49,471 nt of DNA from Actinomycetota bacterium (GTDB taxonomy: Bacteria; Actinomycetota; Acidimicrobiia; IMCC26256; JAGPDB01), in the NCBI GenBank assembly GCA_963169585.1, contig CAUJDU010000088.1:1-49471 (forward strand), given 5' to 3'. The translations under genes were made by a program, and so were the position numbers. The notes below the pieces were generated by a model. That model saw only the letters and a list, made by a program, of their open reading frames with translations. It ran no database searches and was not told where the DNA came from. Of this stretch, positions 35,344 to 44,305 are shown one piece after another; position 1 is the first letter of the stretch, and every line of letters begins with the position of its first letter.

Positions 35344-36220
35344 TTTCTTGTGAACTTTCGTTTAGTTTTGAAATAATAGCTTGAGCCATAACTTCAATTG
35401 GAGCCTGTTCTCCGGTAATGAGATTAAAGGCTAATGCACCTTGGTGAACAAGCATGCCTATCCCATTGAAAGCTTTCGCACCTTTATCTTTTGCTGCTTT
35501 CACTAATGCAGTTTGTACGGGATGATAGATAGTATCTACGAGTACGTGATTGGACTTAAGTTTATCGATATTAATAGGCATATCGGAACTGTTCTTGCCA
35601 TTAATAGTCATTCCAACTGGTGTTGCGTTTACAACGATGTCGCAACTATCTAAAAAATCATGCCGCTGCGAAAACTCTAGAACATCTATAGATCCGTGCG
35701 AATCGAATTGGTTTTGAATTCGACGGGCAACGATTGTCTTTACGATAACCATCGACGCTTCAAGCTTACGTGCTGTGACAAATACATTGGCTCTAGCTTT
35801 TTCTAAAGCATCACAAATAGATTTTGAAGCACCACCAGCACCGATAACTAAAACAGTTTTACCTTTTAGCTCTATATCCTCGCTTTGGAGAAAATTAATA
35901 AAACCTTGACCGTCAGTCGAATGTCCATGGATACTTCCATCTTGAGCCTTTATCAATGTATTGACTGTTCCTAAACGGGCAGCTTGGCCATGCGGTTGAG
36001 AAATATCAAATGCAATCTCTTTGTAAGGCATAGTTACGTTTAGACCTTTAACTCCCTGATCGAAAAGGTTGATTATCTGCTCGCCTACATTGGGTTCTTT
36101 GAGTTCAATAGCCTCATATTCCCAATCTAACCCTAAATGCTTATAGGCCGCATTATGCATAACTGGACTCAAAGAATGAGAAACTGGATTACCGATTACC
36201 CCTGCTTGGTTTAAATCCAT
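35333..36220 (-). CDS. aroE: Shikimate dehydrogenase
   Basis: This enzyme reduces dehydroshikimate using NADPH. The 295 residues have the substrate-binding SHSLSPVMHNAAY, the catalytic Lys in NVTMPYKE, the NADP loop VIGAGGASKSI, NATPVGM, and the C-terminal QGALAFNLITGE. The ATG at 36220 shares its A with the mltG stop (TAATG). It overlaps pilD by 11 nt. Confidence 0.97.
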   Translation of the reverse strand: MDLNQAGVIGNPVSHSLSPVMHNAAYKHLGLDWEYEAIELKEPNVGEQIINLFDQGVKGLNVTMPYKEIAFDISQPHGQAARLGTVNTLIKAQDGSIHGHSTDGQGFINFLQSEDIELKGKTVLVIGAGGASKSICDALEKARANVFVTARKLEASMVIVKTIVARRIQNQFDSHGSIDVLEFSQRHDFLDSCDIVVNATPVGMTINGKNSSDMPINIDKLKSNHVLVDTIYHPVQTALVKAAKDKGAKAFNGIGMLVHQGALAFNLITGEQAPIEVMAQAIISKLNESSQENDN

Positions 36221-37275
36221 TAAAGCACCCCATTACTTTTTGCTTTTTCAATATTAGCTAAATGTTGTTCATAAGTCTGGGCAAACTCGTGTTCTCCTGT
36301 CTCGGAATTCTTTAACACATAATACAGATAGTTTGATTGTGCCGGGTTTAACGCTGCGCGTAAGGAACTCATTGAAATCATTGATATAGGAGTAGGTACT
36401 AACCCTTTATGGATATACGTATTAAAAGGAGTATCTGTTTGTAAATTATTAATAGATAAAGAACCGCCAGATCTTCCTAGCCCGTATAATACCGTTGCAT
36501 CTATTTGTAATAGCATGTCTATCTTCAATCGGTTATATATAACTGAAGCGATAAGTTCTTTATCCCCTTCGTAACGTGCTTCTTTTTCTATAAGACTTGC
36601 AATAATGATAATTTCATACGCGCTAAAGCCATTGTGTTCATCCTCTAAACCATTAGCTCGAGCACGCGCATCAAATTCTTGTAGAGATCTGCGGATAATA
36701 TCTTTCTCTGTCTCAGATGATGAAATCGAATAAGTTTCTGGGAGTAGAAGTCCTTCTAAGGTATTTATCTCTTCGGGTTGAAATTTAGAACGATAAACAC
36801 CCGAATCCAATTCTTGTCGTAGTCGCTCGGATGAAAAATTTGGGAGTTTACCCACATTTTCTATTACGTCAACCAACCTTTGTCCCGGTATTATCGTAAA
36901 CTTGTCGTAGTTAATAATTGGGCCTTTTTCTAATACGATCGCGGCTGCCCTTGCTCCAAGATTTTTATGCAATTCATACGTCCCAGCTTGGTAAGGGCCG
37001 CGTCGTGCAGATTTCGAATACAGCACAAATGCATTTGCTGAACCTATCACACCGTTCTTTTCTAAAACCTGCCCTATTTGACTTACACCGCTACCCCTTT
37101 CAATTACAATCTTGACTTTCGCTCCTGCACTTGAGATAGGTTTGACCTGCAAGTAAAACCAACTTCCCGCCAATAGGAAAGGTAGAAGTAAGATGGAGAT
37201 AACCAAAAGCGTTGCTCGCTTTCGTCTTTTCACCCGTAAAATCTCTGTAGGTCTTTCAATCTTTAATCGTGACAT
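36220..37275 (-). CDS. mltG: Endolytic peptidoglycan transglycosylase MltG
   Basis: MltG cuts nascent glycan strands in the periplasmic space. The 351 residues show a short basic cytoplasmic N-terminus, one membrane helix (about 22-45), a LysM-like region, and the YceG catalytic domain. The latter has LLPETYSI, the catalytic Glu in ASLIEKEA, VIYNRL and DTPFNTYIHKGLVPTPIS. The ATG at 37275 is chosen over a TTG one codon upstream. It lies 12 nt after ruvX. Confidence 0.95.
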   Translation of the reverse strand: MSRLKIERPTEILRVKRRKRATLLVISILLLPFLLAGSWFYLQVKPISSAGAKVKIVIERGSGVSQIGQVLEKNGVIGSANAFVLYSKSARRGPYQAGTYELHKNLGARAAAIVLEKGPIINYDKFTIIPGQRLVDVIENVGKLPNFSSERLRQELDSGVYRSKFQPEEINTLEGLLLPETYSISSSETEKDIIRRSLQEFDARARANGLEDEHNGFSAYEIIIIASLIEKEARYEGDKELIASVIYNRLKIDMLLQIDATVLYGLGRSGGSLSINNLQTDTPFNTYIHKGLVPTPISMISMSSLRAALNPAQSNYLYYVLKNSETGEHEFAQTYEQHLANIEKAKSNGVL

Positions 37276-37287
37276 CAAGGATAGATT

Positions 37288-37704
37288 TTAGAGTGTATCG
37301 ACCCAAGTTTGAGCGATTAGCGCTGCGGCAAGTGCATCTCGATGTTTTTTTCGATATTCGGGAGAAAAATCTGCACTAATTAACGATTTTTCAGCTTGAG
37401 CAGTAGTCAAGCGTTCATCTACAAATTCAAAATCAATTTGATCAAAATGCTTGCTTATACCTTTAACTACTTCTCGCATTTGTGTTGCCGCAACAGATTC
37501 CTTTCCTGTTAAATCCACTGGCAGGCCGACAATTATCGATTTTGGTTCCCATTCGACAATCAAGTCAGCTATACGTTTGATGAATTGTTTAGTATCTGGA
37601 GCAAAAGCAATAGTTTCCAATGGAGTTGCTACTCGATTCTCGTCGTCGACTAGAGCTACTCCTGTTCTTTGCTTACCAATATCTAGACTAAGAAATCGTT
37701 GCAT
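37288..37704 (-). CDS. ruvX: Putative pre-16S rRNA nuclease / Holliday junction resolvase-like YqgF
   Basis: This RNase H-like protein is needed for 16S rRNA 5'-end maturation in E. coli. The 138 residues contain LSLDIGKQRTGVAL (first acidic residue), IIVGLPVDLTGKE, VDERLTT (second acidic residue) and KKHRDALAAALIAQTW (third). The family usually follows alaS in actinobacteria, as here, with a 3-nt gap. Confidence 0.96.
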   Translation of the reverse strand: MQRFLSLDIGKQRTGVALVDDENRVATPLETIAFAPDTKQFIKRIADLIVEWEPKSIIVGLPVDLTGKESVAATQMREVVKGISKHFDQIDFEFVDERLTTAQAEKSLISADFSPEYRKKHRDALAAALIAQTWVDTL

Positions 37705-37707
37705 AAA

Positions 37708-40353
37708 TCAGTCTATTTGTGCATCAGAAAGTGAAGTTCTTAGAACTTCAAGAGCATTATCAATTTCGTTGGTATTTTGTCCCCCGCCAACAACAAAATC
37801 TGCATTCTTTGCAGTTCCTCCACCAAGTACTCCAACTGCTGCACTGGCTAATTCTCCTGAATTTAGCCCTTTTGCTACTAAGTCTTTACTTAGCGCTACA
37901 CAAATTCCAGCTTTACTTTTGTCTTCATTCAAACCAACGATACCAATAGCTGCAGATTTCATTTCATCCCGAATTGCAAAAGCTAAAGTTCGTAGCTCAT
38001 CTGGTGATGCGCCATCATAGCGAATTGCCAACGTTGGTCCTGTTGCTTGTGAAACATACTTGGTAGCTTCTAGCTTTATCGAGTTTTGTTTAAAAGTTTT
38101 ATTTTGTTTCGTTAAGTCTTTTACTTGTGAAGTCAGCTGATTTATTTTTGAAACTAATTCCCCTGGTGATGTTTTAAGCGATGAAGCTATAGTGTTTAAT
38201 GTATTTTCGTCTTGAACATAAGAATCGTATGCACTTTCGCCTGTAATAGCTTCGATTCTACGGATATTTGAACCTATAGAGCCTTCGGAAGTAATTCTAA
38301 TTGGACCTATAAAACCTAGAGAGTCGACGTGGGTCCCACCACAAAATTCTATTGAGGGCCCAGCAACTAACACGCGCACCCGATCACCATACTTATCACC
38401 AAAGAAGGCAATAGCACCCATTTGCTTAGCTTGGTCAATACTCATTTCGTCGTGAGTTACTTTTGGATCCTTAATAACTTCAAGGTTTGCCATTTTTTCA
38501 ATTTCTTTAAGTTGATCTGGTGTGACCTGCTCAAAATGTTGAAAATCGAAACGTAACCTCACATCATCAACATGTGAACCAGCTTGTGCAACATGGTCGC
38601 CCAAAACTTCTCTTAACGCCCAATGAAGAATATGTGTTGCCGTATGGTTTCTTCTGATCCGATCTCGTCTTTTCGAATCAATTTTTGCTTCAACTACTTC
38701 GCCAACACTAATCTCACCCTTTATGACCTCGCAGTCATGAACATAGATACTTCCAGCAATTCCGTACTGACAATCACTAACTTTTACTTGAAGATTTTGA
38801 GATTCTAATGTTCCACTATCTCCAACTTGTCCACCAGACTCTGCATAAAAAGGTGTTTTATCCAATAGAACATTAACTTTGCTACCTGCACTAGCACTAT
38901 TAATTGCTTCACCATTTCCATCCAATATCCCGATTACTTTTGCATCGTCGACTTCGTAGGTTTGACGTCCTAAGAAAACAGTTTCTCCATTAGTATCAAA
39001 TATCTGTTTATAGAACTCTGTTGCATCTGTTGTTTTAACAGTTGTATCTTTACGAGCTTGCTTTGAACGCTTAGATTGTTGTTCTAATGCTTTTTCAAAA
39101 CCTTGCGCATCGACTTTCCTGTTGGCATCTTCAGCTATTTCTCGCGTTAGGTCAAAAGGAAAGCCCAAAGTATCGTGCAAGAAGAAAGCTTGTTCGCCTG
39201 AAACATCGCTAGTTTGCAAAATAGAATCTAAATGGTTCAAACCTTTAACCAAAGTCTCTCTGAACCTTGATTCTTCATTTTCGACTACAGCAAGAATTCG
39301 ATCTGCATTTTCTTGCAATTCTGGATAGGCCCCCTGCATGATATCTATAACATGTCTAACCAAATCTGGCATTACGATATCTTTAGCACCCAACATATAG
39401 GCATGACGCACTGCTCGTCTTATGATTCGACGTAACACATAGCCACGATCTTCATTACTTGGCATACAACCATCAGAAATAAGAAATGCCATAGAACGTG
39501 CATGTTCTGCCATAATTCGAAGGCTAACGTCAGATTCTTCATCTTTTCCATATTTTGCAGACGTCAACTTTTCAGCCGTTTGGATAAGGGGCATAAAAAG
39601 CGATGTTTCCCAAATAGTCTTCTTGCCTTCTTTTAGAAATAAGATTCGCTCTAACCCTGCACCAGTATCGACACAAGGTGCAGGCAAATCACTACGGCTA
39701 CCATCAGGATGATCTTCATATTGCATGAAAACCAAGTTCCAAAACTCTACAAACCTATTTTCGCCACCATATTTCGGGCCACCATCTTCACCTAGTTCTG
39801 GACCTAAATCATAAAAAAGTTCGGTACAAGGACCACAGGGGCCTACATCGCCCATTTGCCAAAAGTTGTCTTTATCCAAACGTTGTATGCGTTCTATAGG
39901 TAAACCAGAAACCTCTTGCCAAATTTTTTCTGACTCATCATCAGATTCATGAATGGTTACCCAGATTCTGTCTTCTTCGAATCCTAAAACTTTGGTAGAA
40001 AATTCCCAAGCAAATTCAATTGCATCGGTTTTAAAATAATCACCAAAACTAAAATTTCCGAGCATCTCGAAAAAAGTAAAATGCCTATTCGTGCGGCCGA
40101 TATCATCTAGATCGTTATGCTTTCCACCAGCGCGAACACATTTCTGCGAAGTTGTTGCGCGCTTTACGGGTGGAGTTTCTAATCCCACGAAATAAGGTTT
40201 AAATTGCATCATACCAGCCATGGTAAAAAGTACAGTTGGATCATGTGGCAACAGGTTCGAGCTAGGTAATCGTTTATGTCCTTTTTCTTCAAAAAAGGAT
40301 AGGTAAGACTCTCGAATATTATCTATTGGTGAAAGTTCTTTTTCATTCGACAT
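37708..40353 (-). CDS. alaS: Alanine--tRNA ligase
   Basis: This enzyme charges tRNA-Ala. The 881 residues have the class II core from the N-terminus (SYLSFFEEKGHKRLPSSNL, FTMAGMMQFKPYF), the tRNA-recognition helices, the editing domain with HTATHILHWAL (HxxxH) and CGGTHVDSLG (CxxxH), and the C-Ala domain from about 740, ending in GGGTAKNADFVVGGG. All functional blocks are complete. It is 21 nt after a small membrane protein gene and precedes ruvX. Confidence 0.98.
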   Translation of the reverse strand: MSNEKELSPIDNIRESYLSFFEEKGHKRLPSSNLLPHDPTVLFTMAGMMQFKPYFVGLETPPVKRATTSQKCVRAGGKHNDLDDIGRTNRHFTFFEMLGNFSFGDYFKTDAIEFAWEFSTKVLGFEEDRIWVTIHESDDESEKIWQEVSGLPIERIQRLDKDNFWQMGDVGPCGPCTELFYDLGPELGEDGGPKYGGENRFVEFWNLVFMQYEDHPDGSRSDLPAPCVDTGAGLERILFLKEGKKTIWETSLFMPLIQTAEKLTSAKYGKDEESDVSLRIMAEHARSMAFLISDGCMPSNEDRGYVLRRIIRRAVRHAYMLGAKDIVMPDLVRHVIDIMQGAYPELQENADRILAVVENEESRFRETLVKGLNHLDSILQTSDVSGEQAFFLHDTLGFPFDLTREIAEDANRKVDAQGFEKALEQQSKRSKQARKDTTVKTTDATEFYKQIFDTNGETVFLGRQTYEVDDAKVIGILDGNGEAINSASAGSKVNVLLDKTPFYAESGGQVGDSGTLESQNLQVKVSDCQYGIAGSIYVHDCEVIKGEISVGEVVEAKIDSKRRDRIRRNHTATHILHWALREVLGDHVAQAGSHVDDVRLRFDFQHFEQVTPDQLKEIEKMANLEVIKDPKVTHDEMSIDQAKQMGAIAFFGDKYGDRVRVLVAGPSIEFCGGTHVDSLGFIGPIRITSEGSIGSNIRRIEAITGESAYDSYVQDENTLNTIASSLKTSPGELVSKINQLTSQVKDLTKQNKTFKQNSIKLEATKYVSQATGPTLAIRYDGASPDELRTLAFAIRDEMKSAAIGIVGLNEDKSKAGICVALSKDLVAKGLNSGELASAAVGVLGGGTAKNADFVVGGGQNTNEIDNALEVLRTSLSDAQID

Positions 40354-40374
40354 AATTTTCTATACCGCTTTGGT

Positions 40375-40563
40375 TTACTCGTCTAGAAAGTCTTCTAAAT
40401 TAGATTTGGAAGACTGGAAATCAGAAACACTAGCAAGAGCGGCCGTAAAAGTCTGGTATCCCTTATTCTCCCCATATCGTTCATCTAAAAACCGCTTTAA
40501 TATATCAAAGGTGAACACCCCCAATATATAGCCAAAAACTAGCCATCTTAATCTTTTTAACAT
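40375..40563 (-). CDS. Small membrane protein, DUF6167-like position
   Basis: This is a 62-residue protein with one N-terminal hydrophobic helix (LRWLVFGYILGVFTFDIL), a basic linker and an acidic end. I assign no function. In other actinobacteria a similar small membrane protein sits between a DUF948 gene and alaS, as it does here. The ATG shares its A with the stop of the upstream gene (TAATG). Confidence 0.6.
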   Translation of the reverse strand: MLKRLRWLVFGYILGVFTFDILKRFLDERYGENKGYQTFTAALASVSDFQSSKSNLEDFLDE

Positions 40564-40943
40564 TATGCATCTACCTTCTTAGGTTTTGTTTTCTTACGTA
40601 TTTTTCTGGCTCTTCCCTTTTGCACAGTCTCAACTACAGCAACCGAATTAACTGCAGGTTTACGGAATACAATATCAACAAGCCGAGATGTCGCCCGTAT
40701 AGATTGGTGTACCTTCTGTTGAGTTTCTAAGGTCTCGTGCAGTTGAGCTAATTCGCTTTTCGATGACGAAGATAACTCTGACATTACTGATACTAACTCT
40801 GCCAAGTTGCTATCTAAATCATCTAACCTGGAATTAATCCTTCTCGAAACCATCAACATCGATGTAGTGACAGCAATTAATACACCCAAAATTAGTGCGG
40901 TTAATACCGAAGTCACTATTAAAACTATTGATGAGGCATCCAC
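40563..40943 (-). CDS. DUF948-like membrane-anchored coiled-coil protein
   Basis: This 126-residue protein has an N-terminal membrane helix (about 5-32), a coiled-coil region with heptads (INSRLDDLDSNLAELVSVM, to about 80), and a very basic C-terminal tail (KGRARKIRKKTKPKKVDA). The architecture matches the DUF948 proteins encoded before alaS in actinobacteria; no function is known. The start is GTG at 40943. Its ribosome site is weak. Confidence 0.65.
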   Translation of the reverse strand: MDASSIVLIVTSVLTALILGVLIAVTTSMLMVSRRINSRLDDLDSNLAELVSVMSELSSSSKSELAQLHETLETQQKVHQSIRATSRLVDIVFRKPAVNSVAVVETVQKGRARKIRKKTKPKKVDA

Positions 40944-40991
40944 TCTAACGAGTCTATTACTTTTAGCTCTTAGACCACTAGGCCAAGCATT

Positions 40992-42275
40992 CTATGCTTC
41001 TGCCCCATTACCTGAGCTTTTATAAAATTCCTCTTGCACTCCCTCTGGTAAATACTGTTGATCTACGGTTCCTCCAAATGAGTGAGGATACTTGTATTTT
41101 TCAAATTTCTCACTTATTTCATCGTTAGCTGGGTTCTTTTCACTAGCTATTTGTGAAACTTTATCATTTAGATAGTGAGGAATTTTTGCGACTGGAGTAC
41201 TTTTCACATAGGAAAGAGCTGAATCGATAGCAATATAAGCACTATTAGATTTTGGGGCTTTAGCTACACCAAGCGCTGCATGACTAAGAATAATTCTGGC
41301 TTCTGGCATCCCAACCATTTCAATAGCCTGTGCTGCACTAGTAACCAAAGTTAAAACACGAGAATCAGCTAAACCGACATCTTCACTTGCAGCAATCATG
41401 ATTCTGCGCGCGATTGCCAATGGATCTTCGCCTGCGTCTAAAAGCCTGGCTAGATAATACGCCGTGGCATCCATGTCTGACCCACGCATTGATTTGATGA
41501 AAGCCGAAAGAGTGTCGTAATGTTCTTGTCCTCCAGTGGGGCGTTGGCGGGTTCCGAGCACAGATTTCAGAACCTCACGGTCTGCTTTTTGCTTATTGCA
41601 AGCAGCCACCAAAGTCTCTAAAACACCTAATGCAAACCTTGCATCGCCAGAACTAGATTGCGCAATTTCAACTAACAACTCTTTTTCGACTTCTACCTTC
41701 GATGTAATCAATTGCTCATCGTTTTCCAATGCTCTAACCAGTAGTTCAATCAGATCTTCTTCACTGGGTGGAGATAACGTATAGACGCTTATACGTGAGC
41801 GCAGAGCTCCAGAGAGAGATACATAGGGATTTTCTGTAGTGGCTCCAATCAAACGAAATGTTCCGCGTTCAACATGTGGAAGTAAAGCATCTTGTTGGAC
41901 TCTTGTTAATCTGTGAATCTCATCAACAAAAACAATTGTGTGTAAATTATGCTCACCTAAACGTAAGGCTGCACTATTAGCGATATTTTTTATGTCAGCA
42001 ACGCTTAAGCCCATTGCGCTTAGCATCTCCAAATGATGATTACTTTCCTTGGCAATCACAGAGACAATGGTGGTTTTACCGCACCCAGGTGGCCCAAAAA
42101 GAATAAAGCTTGCACTAGGAGATGAATCAATTATCGAACGAAATGGACGACCTTTATCTATGAGCTCATGATGGCCGACTACTTGATCAAAGGAAGTTGG
42201 TCGCATTCTTGCTGCCAAAGGCGCATGGAGATCTCTAACCTCATCAGCATTTTCACTAAATAGACTTAAAGCCAT
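40992..42275 (-). CDS. rarA: Replication-associated recombination protein A (RarA/MgsA)
   Basis: RarA is a AAA+ ATPase related to clamp loaders, acting at stalled forks. The 427 residues hold RMRPTSFDQVVGH, Walker A GPPGCGKTT, Walker B IVFVDEIHR, sensor 1 IGATTENP, and the C-terminal tetramerisation domain with GSDMDATAYYLARLLDAGEDP. The length fits the family. It follows aspS by 153 nt and precedes the DUF948-like gene by 48 nt. Confidence 0.96.
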   Translation of the reverse strand: MALSLFSENADEVRDLHAPLAARMRPTSFDQVVGHHELIDKGRPFRSIIDSSPSASFILFGPPGCGKTTIVSVIAKESNHHLEMLSAMGLSVADIKNIANSAALRLGEHNLHTIVFVDEIHRLTRVQQDALLPHVERGTFRLIGATTENPYVSLSGALRSRISVYTLSPPSEEDLIELLVRALENDEQLITSKVEVEKELLVEIAQSSSGDARFALGVLETLVAACNKQKADREVLKSVLGTRQRPTGGQEHYDTLSAFIKSMRGSDMDATAYYLARLLDAGEDPLAIARRIMIAASEDVGLADSRVLTLVTSAAQAIEMVGMPEARIILSHAALGVAKAPKSNSAYIAIDSALSYVKSTPVAKIPHYLNDKVSQIASEKNPANDEISEKFEKYKYPHSFGGTVDQQYLPEGVQEEFYKSSGNGAEA

Positions 42276-42332
42276 ATACCAATTCTCTCACGAACCTGCG
42301 GCAAAATCGAATACAGGTATTATTATCTAGAT

Positions 42333-42419
42333 GGAAACTCTGTTTTCTCTCTCACTCCGTTTCCCTCGTTCGCATGCTCACTCAGTCCAAATGTCATATC
42401 GAGTGAAATCTGAGTTTCC
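42333..42419. repeat. Nested inverted repeat between aspS and rarA
   Basis: An outer 8-bp pair, GGAAACTC/GAGTTTCC (42333-42340 and 42412-42419), encloses an inner 6-bp pair, TCACTC/GAGTGA (42352-42357 and 42401-42406). A GCATGC palindrome lies within the inner loop. It begins about 10 nt downstream of the aspS stop on the minus strand. It could be a long imperfect 3'-end structure of the aspS mRNA. No U-run follows. Confidence 0.5.
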
Positions 42420-42428
42420 TCTATGGCT

Positions 42429-44225
42429 TTAATCTTGCTGGTCTTGGGCTAAAACTTCTGGGCGTATGTTTAGTCCCAATTCAGCCAATTGAGCTTCATC
42501 AATACTCGAGGGGGCTTTGCTTAGTGGATCTTGTCCTGTTTGGGTTTTAGGATAAGCACTTACTTCTCGAATATTATCTTCACCAGCAAGTATCGCAACT
42601 AAGCGATCAATACCAAACGCATATCCTGCATGAGGTGGTGCACCAAATCTGAAGGCATCTAACAAGAAACCAAACCTAGAATTTTGTTCAGCTTGGCTAA
42701 TGCCTAAGATATCAAAAATATGACATTGAATATCGGCTCTATGGATACGTACACTTCCCGATCCAAGTTCCCATCCATTTAGAACAGCATCATAGCTTTG
42801 TGAACGAATTGATCGAACAAATACTTCATCTAGCTCTTGCCCTAATTTAATTTGCTCCGATAACTGTTCTACTTTTTCCCTATCGTCTGGGTGAGGCATA
42901 GTGAACGGGTGGTGAGCCGGAACTGGTTTCCCTTGATCATTCAAGCCTTCAAAAAGAGGAAAGTCAGTTACCCACAAGAATTTTAGAGGTGGATTAGAAA
43001 CTGGAGGTCTAAGTAAATCATTACGAAGAGTTCCTAAGACATCACATGTAGTGTGCCAATCAGATGCAACAAGCAATAATAGGTCTCCAGTTTTTGCTTG
43101 GGTTACATTCTTTAGCTCAGAGATTTCATCATCAGTTAAGAATTTAGCAACAGGTGAATCTACTCCCTCATCTGTTACTCGCATCCAAACAAGTCCACCT
43201 GCTCCTAATTTTTTCGACTTCTCAGTCATCTCATCTAATTTCGATCTAGATATATCACCCTGAGTTTGTACACATAGAGCCTTAATGCTCTCAGCTTGGA
43301 AAGCTCGAAATTCTGTTTCGTTAAATATCTGTGTACATTCAATTAGCGGTGTATCGAAACGGAGATCTGGTTTATCTATGCCATACCTATCCATTGCATC
43401 AAACCAAGTCATAGTTTCAAAGCTTCGCTCTACATCTGGCGCGACTTGGGCAGCAACGTTTTCCAGTACTGCTGTTACAGAATCCAATACATCGGCTTGG
43501 CTTGCAAAACTCATTTCCATATCTAACTGTGTGAATTCAAACTGCCTATCAGCACGCAAATCTTCATCACGAAGACATTTTGCTATCTGGAAATATTTAT
43601 CAATCCCACCAACCATCAACAATTGTTTAAAGAGTTGTGGAGATTGAGGTAAAGCATAAAATTTACCTGGACTCAAACGGGATGGGACTACAAAATCTCT
43701 AGCTCCTTCTGGAGTTGAAGCAATCAACAAAGGAGTCTCGACTTCAGTAAAACCCTGCTCGGTAAAAGACTTTCGAATGGCTCCATTTACTGTTGCACGA
43801 ATCCTAAGATTACGTTGAATGCGTGGTCTTCTTAAATCTAAATAACGATATTGATATCTAATTTGTTCGTCAACATTATCGGCCTTATCAAGCTGAAATG
43901 GTAAAGGATCACTAGCATTGAGCACTTCAACACTTTTAGCATGCACTTCTATCTTTCCAGTTGGCAATTCTTCGTTAAGTGTACCTTGTGGTCTATTTTC
44001 GATCTTACCAATAATTCTCAAACAATATTCGAGACGGATATCTTTAACGAGTTCTAGCTCTCCAACAGATGGATCTGCCACAACCTGAATCAATCCCTCA
44101 CGATCTCTTAGATCAAAAAAGACTATGCCCCCATGATCACGCCTTGCATCAACCCATCCACATAGTTCGACTTCATCTCCGATGTTTGCTGAAATTGTTT
44201 CATTCGAATAGTGGCTACGAAGCAT
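42429..44225 (-). CDS. aspS: Aspartate--tRNA(Asp/Asn) ligase
   Basis: This class II synthetase charges tRNA-Asp. With ATG at 44225, preceded by AAGGAAAG at 8 nt, the protein has 598 residues and begins MLRSHYSNETI. An OB anticodon domain (to about 110) is followed by the catalytic core with EVETPLL, LPQSPQLFKQLLMVGG, the bacterial GAD insert (about 280-420) and FAFGIDRL-type motif 3 (YAFGIDRLVAIL). Whether it also charges tRNA-Asn cannot be told from the motifs. An upstream ATG at 44252 is less well placed. Confidence 0.97.
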   Translation of the reverse strand: MLRSHYSNETISANIGDEVELCGWVDARRDHGGIVFFDLRDREGLIQVVADPSVGELELVKDIRLEYCLRIIGKIENRPQGTLNEELPTGKIEVHAKSVEVLNASDPLPFQLDKADNVDEQIRYQYRYLDLRRPRIQRNLRIRATVNGAIRKSFTEQGFTEVETPLLIASTPEGARDFVVPSRLSPGKFYALPQSPQLFKQLLMVGGIDKYFQIAKCLRDEDLRADRQFEFTQLDMEMSFASQADVLDSVTAVLENVAAQVAPDVERSFETMTWFDAMDRYGIDKPDLRFDTPLIECTQIFNETEFRAFQAESIKALCVQTQGDISRSKLDEMTEKSKKLGAGGLVWMRVTDEGVDSPVAKFLTDDEISELKNVTQAKTGDLLLLVASDWHTTCDVLGTLRNDLLRPPVSNPPLKFLWVTDFPLFEGLNDQGKPVPAHHPFTMPHPDDREKVEQLSEQIKLGQELDEVFVRSIRSQSYDAVLNGWELGSGSVRIHRADIQCHIFDILGISQAEQNSRFGFLLDAFRFGAPPHAGYAFGIDRLVAILAGEDNIREVSAYPKTQTGQDPLSKAPSSIDEAQLAELGLNIRPEVLAQDQQD

Positions 44226-44305
44226 GTTTGTCTTTCCTTGAGTTGCTATCATTTGTTAAAGTATTTCGGATACTAGGTTATTCGAAACAGTAGTTGGGGG
44301 ACTGC

